A stretch of 18,542 nt of DNA from an uncultured Arsenicibacter sp. (lineage in GTDB: Bacteria > Bacteroidota > Bacteroidia > Cytophagales > Spirosomataceae). Position 1 is the first letter of the stretch; every line of letters begins with the position of its first letter. The position numbers and the translations under genes are program-made. The notes below the pieces were generated by a model, which saw only the letters and a program-made list of their open reading frames with translations, was not told where the DNA came from and did not search any database. Positions 6,779-14,436 of the stretch are shown here, one piece after another. The DNA lies in NCBI RefSeq assembly GCF_945952095.1, contig NZ_CAMFHL010000134.1:1-18542 (forward strand), written 5' to 3'.

Positions 6779-8446
6779 ATGCCCTATCTGGACACGTATA
6801 CGCAACCGCTTACGGCAAAGACGGCTGCCCATTTGTTGCGCCGGGCAACATTCGGACCCACACAAACAGAAATTACCGGATTTACCGGCAAAACGGCTGC
6901 CCAGGCGGTACAGCTTCTGATTCAGAATGCGAATGTATCCCCGTCACCACCCATTGATCTGGACAGTACAAAGGCTACGGCAGGCCAGACATACCTCGAA
7001 AAAGCCTTTAACGGAGACCGGAATTTTGATTTCGGGACTTATATTAAATGGTGGTGGTACGGGATTATGGCTGATCAGTCGAATAAGCCGGCCTTGCTGG
7101 AAAAGCTAACCCTTTTCTGGCAGAATCACTTCGTGACGACCCGTGAGGTGGTCGATGACTACCGCTTTGTCTGGCGCTATTTTCAGTTACTGCGTACCAA
7201 CGCACTCGGTAATTTCCGGACACTGGTGACGGGCATCAGCAAAGATCCTGCCATGCTGCGTTTTCTGAACGGAAACGAAAACGAAAAAGGTAAACCCAAC
7301 GAAAACTATGCCCGCGAATTACAGGAGTTATTTACCGTCGGTGCGTTCGATTTCGCGGGTAATAAAAACTATACCGAAGACGATGTAAAGGCGGCTGCCC
7401 GTGCCCTGACCGGCTGGAAATACACCAACTACTGGGTAAACGGCTCAACTACCTTTGACACGACGTTCACGGCGACCAAGCACGACACAGACGCCAAGGT
7501 TTTTTCGGCAAAATATAACAGTACTACCATTCCGGCCCGGACAACGGCACCGGCGGGCTTTGCCAATACGGGTGAAGCTGACCTGAGCGATCTGATTACG
7601 ATGCTGCTCAATCATCCCGAAACGCCGAAATTTATCTGCCGTAAACTTTACCGCTGGTATGTAAATCCGAATGTAACACAGGAGATTGAAACCAACGTGA
7701 TTGTGCCGCTGGCGCAGTTTTTTGCCGGCTCGTCGAATAACTACGCCATTCAGCCGGTGATTGTAAAACTGCTGACCAGTCAGATTTTCTTCGATACAGC
7801 AAATATCGGTGCGATCATTAAATCGCCGCTTGAGCTGGTTATTGGCTCGCTGAAGTTTTTTGATCAGCCTGTGCCGCCGATGGCTACAAATTACGCTGCC
7901 TACAAAAAGCTGTTCGGCGATTTTGCCCACTGGCGGATGCGGGATATGCAGATGGATGTCATTGACCAGCCGACGGTATTCGGGTACGAGCCTTATTATC
8001 AGACAGGTTACTCCAGAATCTGGATGAATACCACCACCATTGCCCTCCGAAGCGATTTTACCGATGCCTTTATCTGGCGGTGGCTGGTTGTTGATGCCAA
8101 TTATTACGGCACGGGTGTACCGTACAAAATGGGTATTGATGTACTGGCGTGGGCAACATCCCTGCAAACTAATTTCTCCGACGTTACCGGAACTCCGTCC
8201 ATTACCTGCGTTGATGTGCTGGAGGCATTTACAAAAAACATGTTTGCCACCGATCTGTTTCAGTCGCAGAAGGATTTTCTGATTGATACGATTATGATGC
8301 AGGGAATTCCGCGCACCTCCTGGATCAACGAATGGAATAACTACCGGACGACGCCGACCAACACGAACCGCAAAAACGCGGTTACCTATCGTCTTCAAAA
8401 TCTGATGAAGTACATGCTCCGGATGGCGGAGTACCAGCTTTGCTAA
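6779..8446 (+). CDS. DUF1800 family protein
   Basis: A 555-residue DUF1800 protein. The family is widespread in Bacteroidota, Planctomycetota and Proteobacteria, usually next to DUF1501, and its biochemical role is not known. Typical segments are HLLRRATFGPT (18-28), LTLFWQNHF (110-118), LRFLNGNENEKGKPNENYA (160-178) with RELQELFTVG (179-188), and YTEDDVKAAARALTGW (198-213). The start is fixed by a TAA directly in frame before the ATG (6776-6778). No signal peptide is seen, so export, if any, would need a partner; DUF1501 next door has a Tat-type signal. The DUF1501 start lies 14 bp after this stop, which indicates translational coupling in one operon. Confidence 0.92.
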   Translation: MPYLDTYTQPLTAKTAAHLLRRATFGPTQTEITGFTGKTAAQAVQLLIQNANVSPSPPIDLDSTKATAGQTYLEKAFNGDRNFDFGTYIKWWWYGIMADQSNKPALLEKLTLFWQNHFVTTREVVDDYRFVWRYFQLLRTNALGNFRTLVTGISKDPAMLRFLNGNENEKGKPNENYARELQELFTVGAFDFAGNKNYTEDDVKAAARALTGWKYTNYWVNGSTTFDTTFTATKHDTDAKVFSAKYNSTTIPARTTAPAGFANTGEADLSDLITMLLNHPETPKFICRKLYRWYVNPNVTQEIETNVIVPLAQFFAGSSNNYAIQPVIVKLLTSQIFFDTANIGAIIKSPLELVIGSLKFFDQPVPPMATNYAAYKKLFGDFAHWRMRDMQMDVIDQPTVFGYEPYYQTGYSRIWMNTTTIALRSDFTDAFIWRWLVVDANYYGTGVPYKMGIDVLAWATSLQTNFSDVTGTPSITCVDVLEAFTKNMFATDLFQSQKDFLIDTIMMQGIPRTSWINEWNNYRTTPTNTNRKNAVTYRLQNLMKYMLRMAEYQLC

Positions 8447-8460
8447 CCCAATCAACTATC

Positions 8461-9966
8461 ATGAACCGTAGAGATTTTTTTAAAGCGAGTTCGGCTTGTG
8501 TGTTGCCGGTAATGATTGACGGGTTCGGGATGAAGGCGCTGGCCCGGGATTCTGTGCTTGTACAGTCGCTGTTGCAGACAACGGCCGCCAACACTGACCG
8601 TGTACTGGTGATTATTTACCTGAACGGAGGGAACGATGGCCTGAATATGGTCCTGCCGCTCGATCAGTACTCCGCATACAATACCCTCCGCAGCAACATT
8701 GCCATACCCCAGGCCAGTGCTCTGGCGCTGACCGGAAATGATACCACAGGTCTGCATCCGGCGATGACCGGCCTGCAAAGCCTGTATAATGACGGAAAAC
8801 TGTCGATTGTCCATTCGGTATCGTATCCGAATCCCGACCAGTCGCATTACCGCGCGACGGACATCTGGATGACAGCCGTAGACAGTACCCAGACCGCTGA
8901 CACCGGCTGGGCGGGTCGTTACCTCGAAGACCGTTATCCGGGCTATCCGACCGGTTACCCGAATACCGATATGGAAGATCCGCTGGCAATTCAGATCGGG
9001 TATCTCACCTCAACCGCACTGCTGGGCAGTCAGGGCTCAATGGGGATCGCTATCAGTAATCCGGATAGTTTTTACCAGCTGGTAGGAGCAGGCGGCGCTA
9101 CGTCGCCGGGGGACTTGCCGTGTTGTGATGCCGGCGAACTAATTTCGTTTATCCGTCAGCAGCAGGCATTATCAGTTGGCTATGCCGGCGAAATCAAGAA
9201 GGCTGCCGATGCCGGGAAAAATCTGGCTACCTACCCGACGTCCGGTGTTAACTCACTGGCTGATCAGCTGAAAATCGTGTCGCGCCTGATTCACGGCGGG
9301 CTGAAAACGAAAATCTATTTTGTTTCGCTGGGCGGGTTTGATACGCATTCCGGGCAAGTCGATACAACGGATAATACAAAGGGTGCCCACGCCACGCTCC
9401 TGGGTAAATTATCGGACGGGATTGCCCTTTTTCAGCAGGATCTGAAGCTACAGGGTATCGAAGATAAGGTAATCGGGATGACGTTTTCTGAGTTTGGCCG
9501 CCGCGCCAACTCGAACAACTCAAAAGGAACAGACCACGGTGTGGCTGCGCCGATGTTTGTTTTTGGGTCCGGTGTAAAACACAGCACCATTGGTACCAAC
9601 CCGAACCTGTCTGATTTGTCGGGAACGGGGACAAACAAGGAAATTAAAATGCAGATCGATTTCCGGCGGGTGTACAACGACATTCTGAACGATTGGTTCG
9701 GGGCGGGGCAGAGCAAAACCGATACCTTGCTGTTCCGGAATTTCCCGACGGTTTCGTTGTTTTCGAATATGGTTGAGTCGGTTGCCTCGGGCGACTGGAC
9801 CGATAAAAATACGTGGACGGTCGGACGGATGCCGTTCCCGAATGAATTCGTCCGGATTTGTCCGGGGCATACCGTAACGGTTGGCCAATCGGTTACGCTG
9901 CGTAATCTGAAGCTGGACGGAAAACTGAAATTTGCCGGTAATTATAAGGTAAAACTTACCGGATAA
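8461..9966 (+). CDS. DUF1501 family protein with Tat-type signal and C-terminal beta module
   Basis: A 501-residue DUF1501 protein, related to the alkaline phosphatase/sulfatase superfamily but of unknown activity. MNRRDFFKASS is a twin-arginine (Tat) signal start; ATG 8461 is preferred over an upstream ATG at 8440 because it places the RR motif at the N-terminus. Candidate metal-binding segments are LNGGNDG (54-60), GGFDTH (291-296) and GTDHG (356-360), with EFGRR at 344-348. SYPNPDQSHYR (121-131) may hold the nucleophile. After the DUF1501 domain, residues 439-501 (SGDWTDKNTWTVGRMP, ICPGHTVTV, LRNLKLDGKL) look like a short G8-like beta module seen at the end of some secreted Cytophagales proteins. 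It ends at a strong bidirectional terminator. A CxPxR sulfatase motif is absent. Confidence 0.9.
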   Translation: MNRRDFFKASSACVLPVMIDGFGMKALARDSVLVQSLLQTTAANTDRVLVIIYLNGGNDGLNMVLPLDQYSAYNTLRSNIAIPQASALALTGNDTTGLHPAMTGLQSLYNDGKLSIVHSVSYPNPDQSHYRATDIWMTAVDSTQTADTGWAGRYLEDRYPGYPTGYPNTDMEDPLAIQIGYLTSTALLGSQGSMGIAISNPDSFYQLVGAGGATSPGDLPCCDAGELISFIRQQQALSVGYAGEIKKAADAGKNLATYPTSGVNSLADQLKIVSRLIHGGLKTKIYFVSLGGFDTHSGQVDTTDNTKGAHATLLGKLSDGIALFQQDLKLQGIEDKVIGMTFSEFGRRANSNNSKGTDHGVAAPMFVFGSGVKHSTIGTNPNLSDLSGTGTNKEIKMQIDFRRVYNDILNDWFGAGQSKTDTLLFRNFPTVSLFSNMVESVASGDWTDKNTWTVGRMPFPNEFVRICPGHTVTVGQSVTLRNLKLDGKLKFAGNYKVKLTG

Positions 9967-9983
9967 ACCGCTGATGTCCGAAT

Positions 9984-10023
9984 GCAAAACACCCCGGCAG
10001 GTTTTCCTGCCGGGGTGTTTTGC
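9984..10023. terminator. Bidirectional terminator between DUF1501 and the CsbD gene
   Basis: A perfect 18-bp stem (9984-10001 with 10006-10023) with a TTTT loop. The lower stem is AAAAC/GTTTT, so each strand ends the hairpin in a T-rich run. It lies 17 bp after the DUF1501 stop and 19 bp after the CsbD stop on the other strand, serving both convergent genes. Confidence 0.9.
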
Positions 10024-10042
10024 GTATAATCAGTACGGCTTG

Positions 10043-10228
10043 TTACAAATCAGCAACTGCTTTTCTGATTTCGTCTTTTGTCTTGCCGGTTTTTTGCTGT
10101 ACCCGACCCCACATTTCGTCTTCTTTACCTTCTTCGTATGTCAGATCGTCGTCTGTCAGGTCACCGTATGCTTGTTTGATTTTGCCTTTGAGCTCGTTCC
10201 ACGCTCCTTTGATTGTTGTCTCGTTCAT
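10043..10228 (-). CDS. CsbD-family small stress protein
   Basis: A 61-residue protein covering the whole CsbD-like (UPF0337) domain. It opens MNETTIKGAWNELKGKIKQA, holds the family core YGDLTDDDLTYEEGKEDEM, and ends in WGRVQQKTGKTKDEIRKAV, with the charged, helix-rich, low-hydrophobic make-up typical of the family. CsbD proteins are general-stress proteins in several bacteria; the molecular role is unknown. It is a single-gene unit, converging on DUF1501 and sharing its terminator. A short inverted repeat, CTGCC-GT-GGCAG (10257-10268), lies about 30 bp upstream of the start and could be a regulator site, but this is weak. Confidence 0.9.
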   Translation of the reverse strand: MNETTIKGAWNELKGKIKQAYGDLTDDDLTYEEGKEDEMWGRVQQKTGKTKDEIRKAVADL

Positions 10229-10568
10229 GACGTTGATAGTTTAATGATTTATGTGTCTGCCGTGGCAGCTTACACAATATAGACTTATTCAGAGACGGAA
10301 TGTTCAGAAAAGATGAGGGAACGGCCCAAAACGGGTAAAACAGCCTGATAAGAAGTGCCTGAGGTATATAAAACAAAAAAGCCAAGCGAGACACTCTCTT
10401 GGCTTTCTGATTTACTCAACGTTATGAAAAACTTTTCTTTTCGACGCAATAATAAAACGAAAGTAACAAATAATTGTTTCCCGTTCGTTAAATTTTTTTC
10501 AACAATTTTATAAGTGACTGATAAGCAGTGTAATGTATTTTATCAAAAAGATAAAAAGTAATAACCTG
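10229..10568. other. 340-bp non-coding region between the CsbD and ABC ATPase genes
   Basis: No convincing gene is seen here. The half next to the ABC gene (about 10407-10568) is strongly AT-rich. The middle holds a terminator hairpin (10378-10406), and the CsbD side presumably holds its promoter, which I could not place. A TACTTTCG octamer on the minus strand in the AT-rich half resembles a -7 box and, with the terminator, would bound a short RNA of about 100 nt. There is no well-spaced -33 element, so an extended 3' untranslated region of the ABC gene is as likely. Confidence 0.5.
10371..10406 (-). terminator. Terminator downstream of the ABC ATPase gene
   Basis: AAAGCCAAG (10378-10386) pairs with CTTGGCTTT (10398-10406), with a further GAG/CTC pairing inside the loop. 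On the minus strand it is followed by TTTTTTGTTT. It lies about 160 bp after the LolD-like stop codon and would keep that transcript out of the CsbD gene. Confidence 0.75.
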
Positions 10569-11243
10569 CTATGTATTTTTTGTGTCACCTATTTGGCCGT
10601 CCCGTATCGTAAGTGTTCTGTCTGCCAGATCGGCCAATTGCTGGTTGTGTGTAACGATAACAAATGTTTGCCCGAATTGATCCCTCAGATTAAAAAAGAG
10701 TTGATGTAGTTCCTGCGCGTTGTGGGAGTCAAGGTTTCCGCTGGGTTCATCGGCAAAAACAATGTCCGGCTGGTTGATCAGGGCACGGGCAACGGCGGTC
10801 CGCTGTTGCTCTCCGCCCGACATCTGAGACGGAAAGTGATCGATCCGGTCTTTCAGCCCCAGCGATTGCAGCAGTTCGGCGGCACGTTTACGGACGCCGG
10901 CTTCGGGTTTACCGGAAATAAAGCCCGGCAAACATACATTTTCAAGGGCCGTAAATTCAGGTAACAGATTATGAGACTGAAAAATAAAGCCAATCCGTTC
11001 GTTGCGGAAGCGGGCCAGTTCGCGGTCATTTAATGTAAAGGCCGACTCGCCCGCCAGCACCAGCTCACCGCTGTCGGGCCGGTCGAGGGTGCCCAGAATA
11101 TGGAGTAATGTACTTTTACCAGCCCCCGAAGCGCCGACAATGGAGACCACCTCGCCCGATTGAATGGAGAGGTTGATACCCTTTAAAACGGGAAGATTGC
11201 CATAGGTACGACGCAGATCGGTTGCCTGAAGGAGTGTTTGCAT
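10569..11243 (-). CDS. LolD/MacB-type ABC transporter ATP-binding protein
   Basis: A 224-residue ABC ATPase of the LolD/MacB/FtsE group, which drives lipoprotein release or similar envelope processes together with an inner-membrane permease. All nucleotide-binding motifs are intact: Walker A GASGAGKST (37-45), Q-loop Gln89, signature MSGGEQQ (141-147), Walker B IVFADE (161-166) and switch His199. The closest resemblance by length and by GFIFQSHNLLPEFTALENV is LolD. The frame is open further upstream to 11366, but MQTLLQATDLRRTYG at 11243 is the standard family start; the upstream extension has no family sequence. No permease gene is adjacent, so the partner must be elsewhere. It is divergent from sucC. 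LolD is the best guess, MacB-like not excluded. Confidence 0.88.
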   Translation of the reverse strand: MQTLLQATDLRRTYGNLPVLKGINLSIQSGEVVSIVGASGAGKSTLLHILGTLDRPDSGELVLAGESAFTLNDRELARFRNERIGFIFQSHNLLPEFTALENVCLPGFISGKPEAGVRKRAAELLQSLGLKDRIDHFPSQMSGGEQQRTAVARALINQPDIVFADEPSGNLDSHNAQELHQLFFNLRDQFGQTFVIVTHNQQLADLADRTLTIRDGQIGDTKNT

Positions 11244-11332
11244 AAAGTGTACGTTTTGTCGTTTATTTCGCCCGGTTTCGGATAGATTGACGCGGTTAAA
11301 TGAAAACTGTGCTCTATAAACTGATAACTCAA

Positions 11333-11371
11333 CAAAATTATTGGCTAACTTGCTGCGCGAACGCAAAACTA
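11333..11371 (-). promoter_or_regulatory. Two candidate -7 boxes for the ABC ATPase gene
   Basis: On the minus strand TAATTTTG (11333-11340) and TAGTTTTG (11364-11371) both match TAnnTTTG. The TTTG of the second lies 23 bp upstream of the first, slightly long for a -33 element. They sit in the sucC/ABC divergent region and would give a leader of roughly 85-120 nt. Confidence 0.3.
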
Positions 11372-11390
11372 CTGTTTTCCTTTATTTGTC

Positions 11391-12608
11391 ATGAATATAC
11401 ACGAGTACCAGGGTAAAGAAATACTGAAGCGCTACGGCGTCCGGATTCAGGAAGGTATCGTTGCCGAATCGCCGGAAAAGGCAGTTGAGGCAGCTAAACA
11501 AATCATGGCCCAGACGAACTCTAAATTTGTAGTCGTCAAATCACAGATTCATGCTGGTGGCCGCGGTAAGGGTAAGGTCCAGGGTTCAGAGCAGCGTGGT
11601 GTTGCGCTGGCGAAATCAGTGGAAGATGTACGTACCATTGCAACCAATCTGATTGGTAACGTGCTGGTAACGCATCAGACTGGCCCTGAAGGCAAAAAAG
11701 TAAATAAGGTACTGGTTGCTCAGGATGTATTCTATCCGGGTGATTCAGAGCCGAAAGAATTGTACATGGGTATCCTGCTCGATCGTGCTAAAGCCTGCAA
11801 CGTGATCATGGCCAGCACCGAAGGGGGTATGGATATTGAAGAAGTGGCTGAACATAGTCCGGAAAAAATCATCAAAGAATGGATTAATCCAGCCGTTGGC
11901 TTACAACCCTTCCAGGCCCGTAAAATTGCGTTCGCCCTTGGCCTGACGGGTGAAGCCTTCAAAGAAATGGTGAAATTCGTTACATCCTTATATAAGGCGT
12001 ACATTGATTCAGACGCGTCGATGTTTGAAATCAACCCGGTGCTGAAAACGTCGGATAACAAAATCCTGGCGGTTGATGCGAAAGTAAACCTTGACGATAA
12101 CGCCCTGTACCGTCATCCGGATCTGGCTAACCTGCGCGATATCTCGGAAGAGGATCCGCTCGAAGTTGAAGCATCGGCCAATGACCTGAACTACGTAAAA
12201 CTGGACGGTAACGTCGGATGTATGGTAAACGGTGCCGGTCTGGCAATGGCTACCATGGACATCATCAAACTGTCAGGCGGTGAGCCGGCCAACTTCCTGG
12301 ACGTAGGGGGTGGAGCTAACGCGAAAACGGTAGAAGCCGGTTTCCGTATCATCCTGAAAGACCCGAACGTAAAAGCAATTCTGATCAACATCTTCGGTGG
12401 TATCGTTCGTTGCGACCGTGTGGCGACCGGTGTTGTAGAAGCATACAAGGCAATTGGTGATATACCGATCCCGATCATCGTTCGTCTGCAAGGTACGAAC
12501 GCCGAAGAAGGTGCACGGATCATCGACGAGTCAGGCCTGAAGGTTTACTCTGCTGTTCAGCTGAAAGACGCCGCTGAAAAGGTAAAGCAGGTTCTGTCTG
12601 CGATGTAA
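11391..12608 (+). CDS. sucC: Succinyl-CoA synthetase beta subunit
   Basis: A 405-residue ADP/GDP-forming succinate-CoA ligase beta subunit, the TCA cycle enzyme that couples succinyl-CoA cleavage to nucleoside triphosphate formation with the alpha subunit SucD. It begins with the family opening MNIHEYQGKEILKRYGV. The ATP-grasp region shows VVKSQIHAGGRGKGKV, the middle has MFEINPV, and the C-terminal ligase domain has GNVGCMVNGAGLAMATMD, FLDVGGGA and NIFGGIVRCDRVA. E. coli SucC has 388 residues, so this is full length. sucD is not next to it, which is usual in Bacteroidota. A strong terminator follows directly. A TAACTTGC octamer at 11346-11353 is a possible promoter element. Confidence 0.97.
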   Translation: MNIHEYQGKEILKRYGVRIQEGIVAESPEKAVEAAKQIMAQTNSKFVVVKSQIHAGGRGKGKVQGSEQRGVALAKSVEDVRTIATNLIGNVLVTHQTGPEGKKVNKVLVAQDVFYPGDSEPKELYMGILLDRAKACNVIMASTEGGMDIEEVAEHSPEKIIKEWINPAVGLQPFQARKIAFALGLTGEAFKEMVKFVTSLYKAYIDSDASMFEINPVLKTSDNKILAVDAKVNLDDNALYRHPDLANLRDISEEDPLEVEASANDLNYVKLDGNVGCMVNGAGLAMATMDIIKLSGGEPANFLDVGGGANAKTVEAGFRIILKDPNVKAILINIFGGIVRCDRVATGVVEAYKAIGDIPIPIIVRLQGTNAEEGARIIDESGLKVYSAVQLKDAAEKVKQVLSAM

Positions 12609-12631
12609 TCGCGCCCTGATGCATACATTAA

Positions 12632-12670
12632 AAAGGCCCGGGAGCAGCTGCTCCCGGGCCTTTCTTTTAT
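12632..12670. terminator. sucC terminator, perfect 32-bp palindrome
   Basis: The arms 12632-12647 and 12648-12663 are perfectly complementary (AAAGGCCCGGGAGCAG and its reverse complement), followed on the plus strand by CTTTTATT. It starts 23 bp after the sucC stop. On the minus strand the stem is followed by TTTAATG, so it may also stop transcripts of the converging M48 gene. Confidence 0.92.
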
Positions 12671-12794
12671 TGACAGGATTACATGATTTACGTGTTTCTT
12701 GCTGCTTTCGCTCACATAATCCAGCCCTGATAACGTATTGACAGGCTTAGCTGGCTGAATCTTGTTCATCCTGTAATCCTGTCAATACGTTATC
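12669..12794. repeat. Three-part inverted repeat between sucC and the M48 gene
   Basis: ATTGACAGGATTACA (12669-12683) and GATAACGTATTGACAGG (12729-12745) share the word ATTGACAGG. The segment 12772-12794 is the exact inverse of both: 12772-12786 pairs 15 of 15 with the first, and 12778-12794 pairs 17 of 17 with the second, so the two hairpins exclude each other. The right arm covers the M48 stop codon (12790-12792). The CAGGATTACA and CATCCTGTAATCCTGTCAAT wording resembles a dispersed intergenic repeat I recall from Bacteroidota genomes; membership is inference. Confidence 0.75.
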
Positions 12795-13596
12795 GCTTGT
12801 AATACTTCATTGCTTCCGGCATCAGCTTTTTGATATCGCTGATCCGGCGCTCATCAGACGGGTGCGTTGACAGGAATTCCGGTGGCTTCTGGCCGGAACC
12901 GGCTTTTGCCATGCGGGTCCAGAACCCTACCGCTTCATTCGGGTCATAACCCGCCATAGCCATGAAAATCAGCCCGAGGTGATCGGCTTCTGATTCCTGA
13001 GCACGGCTATGGGGCAGTTCGCGGAGAAACGTATAGCCAACACCTGCTGCCTGTAAGAACAGAGCGTTCGTCTGCGCTTTTTGCGGAGGTGTCATGGCTC
13101 CCAGCAGAAGCTGTCCACCCTGAAGAAGGCCGTTGGCAACCAGCCCCTCGCTCATGCGCTCGTTTCCGTGTTCAGCAATCGCATGTGAAATTTCGTGGCC
13201 CATGACCGTTGCAACGCCCGCCTCACCCTGACAATACGGCAGGATACCGGTATAAAAAGCTACCTTACCGCCAGGCATGCACCACGCATTTACCTGCGGA
13301 CTTTGAATCAGGTTGAACTCCCATTGATAGCCTTCAAGCCGGCTGCCTAAGTTGTTCGTATTCATGTAGTTTTCCATGGCCGCACGCAGGCGGCTACCGA
13401 CACGTTTAATCATTTCGGCCTGCGAACCATTATTGACAACCGTACTCGTATCCAGTACTTCCTTATAGTTAGTAAACGACATCGGCAACAACTGCGCATT
13501 CGGTACAATTGCAAATTGCTTACGTCCGGTCAACGGGACCTTCTGGCAACCGATGGCGATTGAAAAAAGTAAAACGCCCAAAAGTATTTTCTTCAT
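12790..13596 (-). CDS. M48-family metallopeptidase lipoprotein (LoiP/YggG-like)
   Basis: A 268-residue zinc metallopeptidase of family M48. The zinc site is HEISH (residues 134-138) in VMGHEISHAIAEHGNERMS, and the third ligand is Glu201 of QESEADHLG, followed by Asp205 as usual. MKKILLGVLLFSIAIGC is a lipoprotein signal with Cys17, so the enzyme is anchored in the envelope and probably acts on periplasmic or outer membrane proteins in quality control. AWCMPGGKVAFYTGIL (105-120) and FLSTHPSDERR (near residues 242-252) are family-typical. The nearest named relatives are E. coli LoiP and BepA; this protein lacks the TPR half of BepA. It is divergent from the FAH gene. Its 3' end lies inside the inverted repeat described separately. 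Confidence 0.93.
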   Translation of the reverse strand: MKKILLGVLLFSIAIGCQKVPLTGRKQFAIVPNAQLLPMSFTNYKEVLDTSTVVNNGSQAEMIKRVGSRLRAAMENYMNTNNLGSRLEGYQWEFNLIQSPQVNAWCMPGGKVAFYTGILPYCQGEAGVATVMGHEISHAIAEHGNERMSEGLVANGLLQGGQLLLGAMTPPQKAQTNALFLQAAGVGYTFLRELPHSRAQESEADHLGLIFMAMAGYDPNEAVGFWTRMAKAGSGQKPPEFLSTHPSDERRISDIKKLMPEAMKYYKR

Positions 13597-13685
13597 TGTA
13601 GTAAACGATTTATAGTATCAGACGGCAAAACTGTCAAATATGTACCTTTTTTACCTGGTGATTGTTCATTTTTTTTATTGTCGGA

Positions 13686-13717
13686 TTCGGCCACACCGTC
13701 ATTAGTCCGTAGATTTG
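13686..13717 (+). promoter_or_regulatory. Bacteroidota-type promoter for the FAH gene
   Basis: TAGATTTG (13710-13717) matches the -7 consensus TAnnTTTG fully, and TTCG (13686-13689, against TTTG) lies 20 bp upstream, the expected spacing. It gives a leader of about 50 nt before the ATG at 13775 and is the best promoter in the window. Confidence 0.55.
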
Positions 13718-13774
13718 CGGCTTTAAAACGGATCGTTTAACCGGATGCAGAACCCTTCTGTACGTCTCTGATTC

Positions 13775-14386
13775 ATGAAAATCATCGCTGTCGGCCGCAA
13801 CTACGCTGAACATATTAAAGAGCTCAACAACGAGCAACCCGAAGATCCCGTCATCTTTACCAAGCCCGAAACGGCTATTCTGCGCAATAATGACGCCTTC
13901 TATTATCCGGATTTTTCATCGGATGTGCATCATGAGGTAGAGATTCTGGTTAAGATCAGCCGGACCGGTAAAAACATTGACGAAAAATTCGCCCATAAGT
14001 ATTACGACGAAATCGGGGTCGGGATTGACTTCACGGCCCGCGACGTGCAGAGTAAACTGAAGGCAAAAGGCTTGCCATGGGATCTGGCCAAGGGCTTTAA
14101 CGGCTCGGCCCCGATTTCGGGGTTTGTGCCCAAAAGTCAGTTTGCCGATTTACAGAATGTCGGTTTCCGGCTCGATGTGAACGGTGAAACACGGCAGCAG
14201 GGCAATACCAGCATGATGCTGTATAAAATTGACTACCTGATCGCGTTTGTATCGCGTTACTTCCTGTTGCAGCAGGGTGATATCATCTTTACCGGTACGC
14301 CGAAAGGGGTAAGCGGCGTGCAGCCCGGTGACCGGCTGACGGCGTATCTGGAAGACCAGATAATGCTGGATTTTGAGGTAAAATAA
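13775..14386 (+). CDS. Fumarylacetoacetate hydrolase (FAH) family protein
   Basis: A 203-residue member of the FAH superfamily, resembling YcgM/FAHD1-type acylpyruvases and oxaloacetate decarboxylases, which cleave or decarboxylate beta-keto acids using Mg2+ or Mn2+. The metal ligands are Glu54 and Glu56 in VHHEVEILVK and Asp85 in GVGIDFTARD. Other family marks are GRNYAEH (7-13), WDLAKGFNGSAPISGF (102-117), the strand with VNGETRQQGNTSMM, and IIFTGTPKGV. The length fits a single-domain member without the N-terminal extension of true fumarylacetoacetase. The start is the ATG at 13775, about 50 nt after a good promoter. It is followed after 50 bp by the M23 gene and may lead that operon. The substrate cannot be assigned from sequence. 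Confidence 0.9.
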   Translation: MKIIAVGRNYAEHIKELNNEQPEDPVIFTKPETAILRNNDAFYYPDFSSDVHHEVEILVKISRTGKNIDEKFAHKYYDEIGVGIDFTARDVQSKLKAKGLPWDLAKGFNGSAPISGFVPKSQFADLQNVGFRLDVNGETRQQGNTSMMLYKIDYLIAFVSRYFLLQQGDIIFTGTPKGVSGVQPGDRLTAYLEDQIMLDFEVK

Positions 14387-14436
14387 GGATTTAGTAGGCC
14401 TGTCCACGGGCAATTACAGCATTTTAACGATTTGGA

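Noticed and set aside
7445..8455. Minus-strand open frame of 336 codons
   Set aside because: It is antisense to DUF1800 and has an arginine/histidine-rich composition typical of shadow frames in this GC range.
8461..9966. DUF1501 as a direct formylglycine substrate
   Set aside because: No CxPxR or SxPxR sulfatase signature is present in it; only a looser link to the FGE neighbour remains.
10424..10513. Small plus-strand frame of 29 codons (MKNFSFRRNN...)
   Set aside because: It lies in an AT-rich intergenic stretch, has no family resemblance and no clear promoter, and is likely chance.
11244..11366. Longer N-terminus for the ABC ATPase
   Set aside because: The extra 41 residues match nothing in the family, and candidate promoter boxes lie within this stretch.
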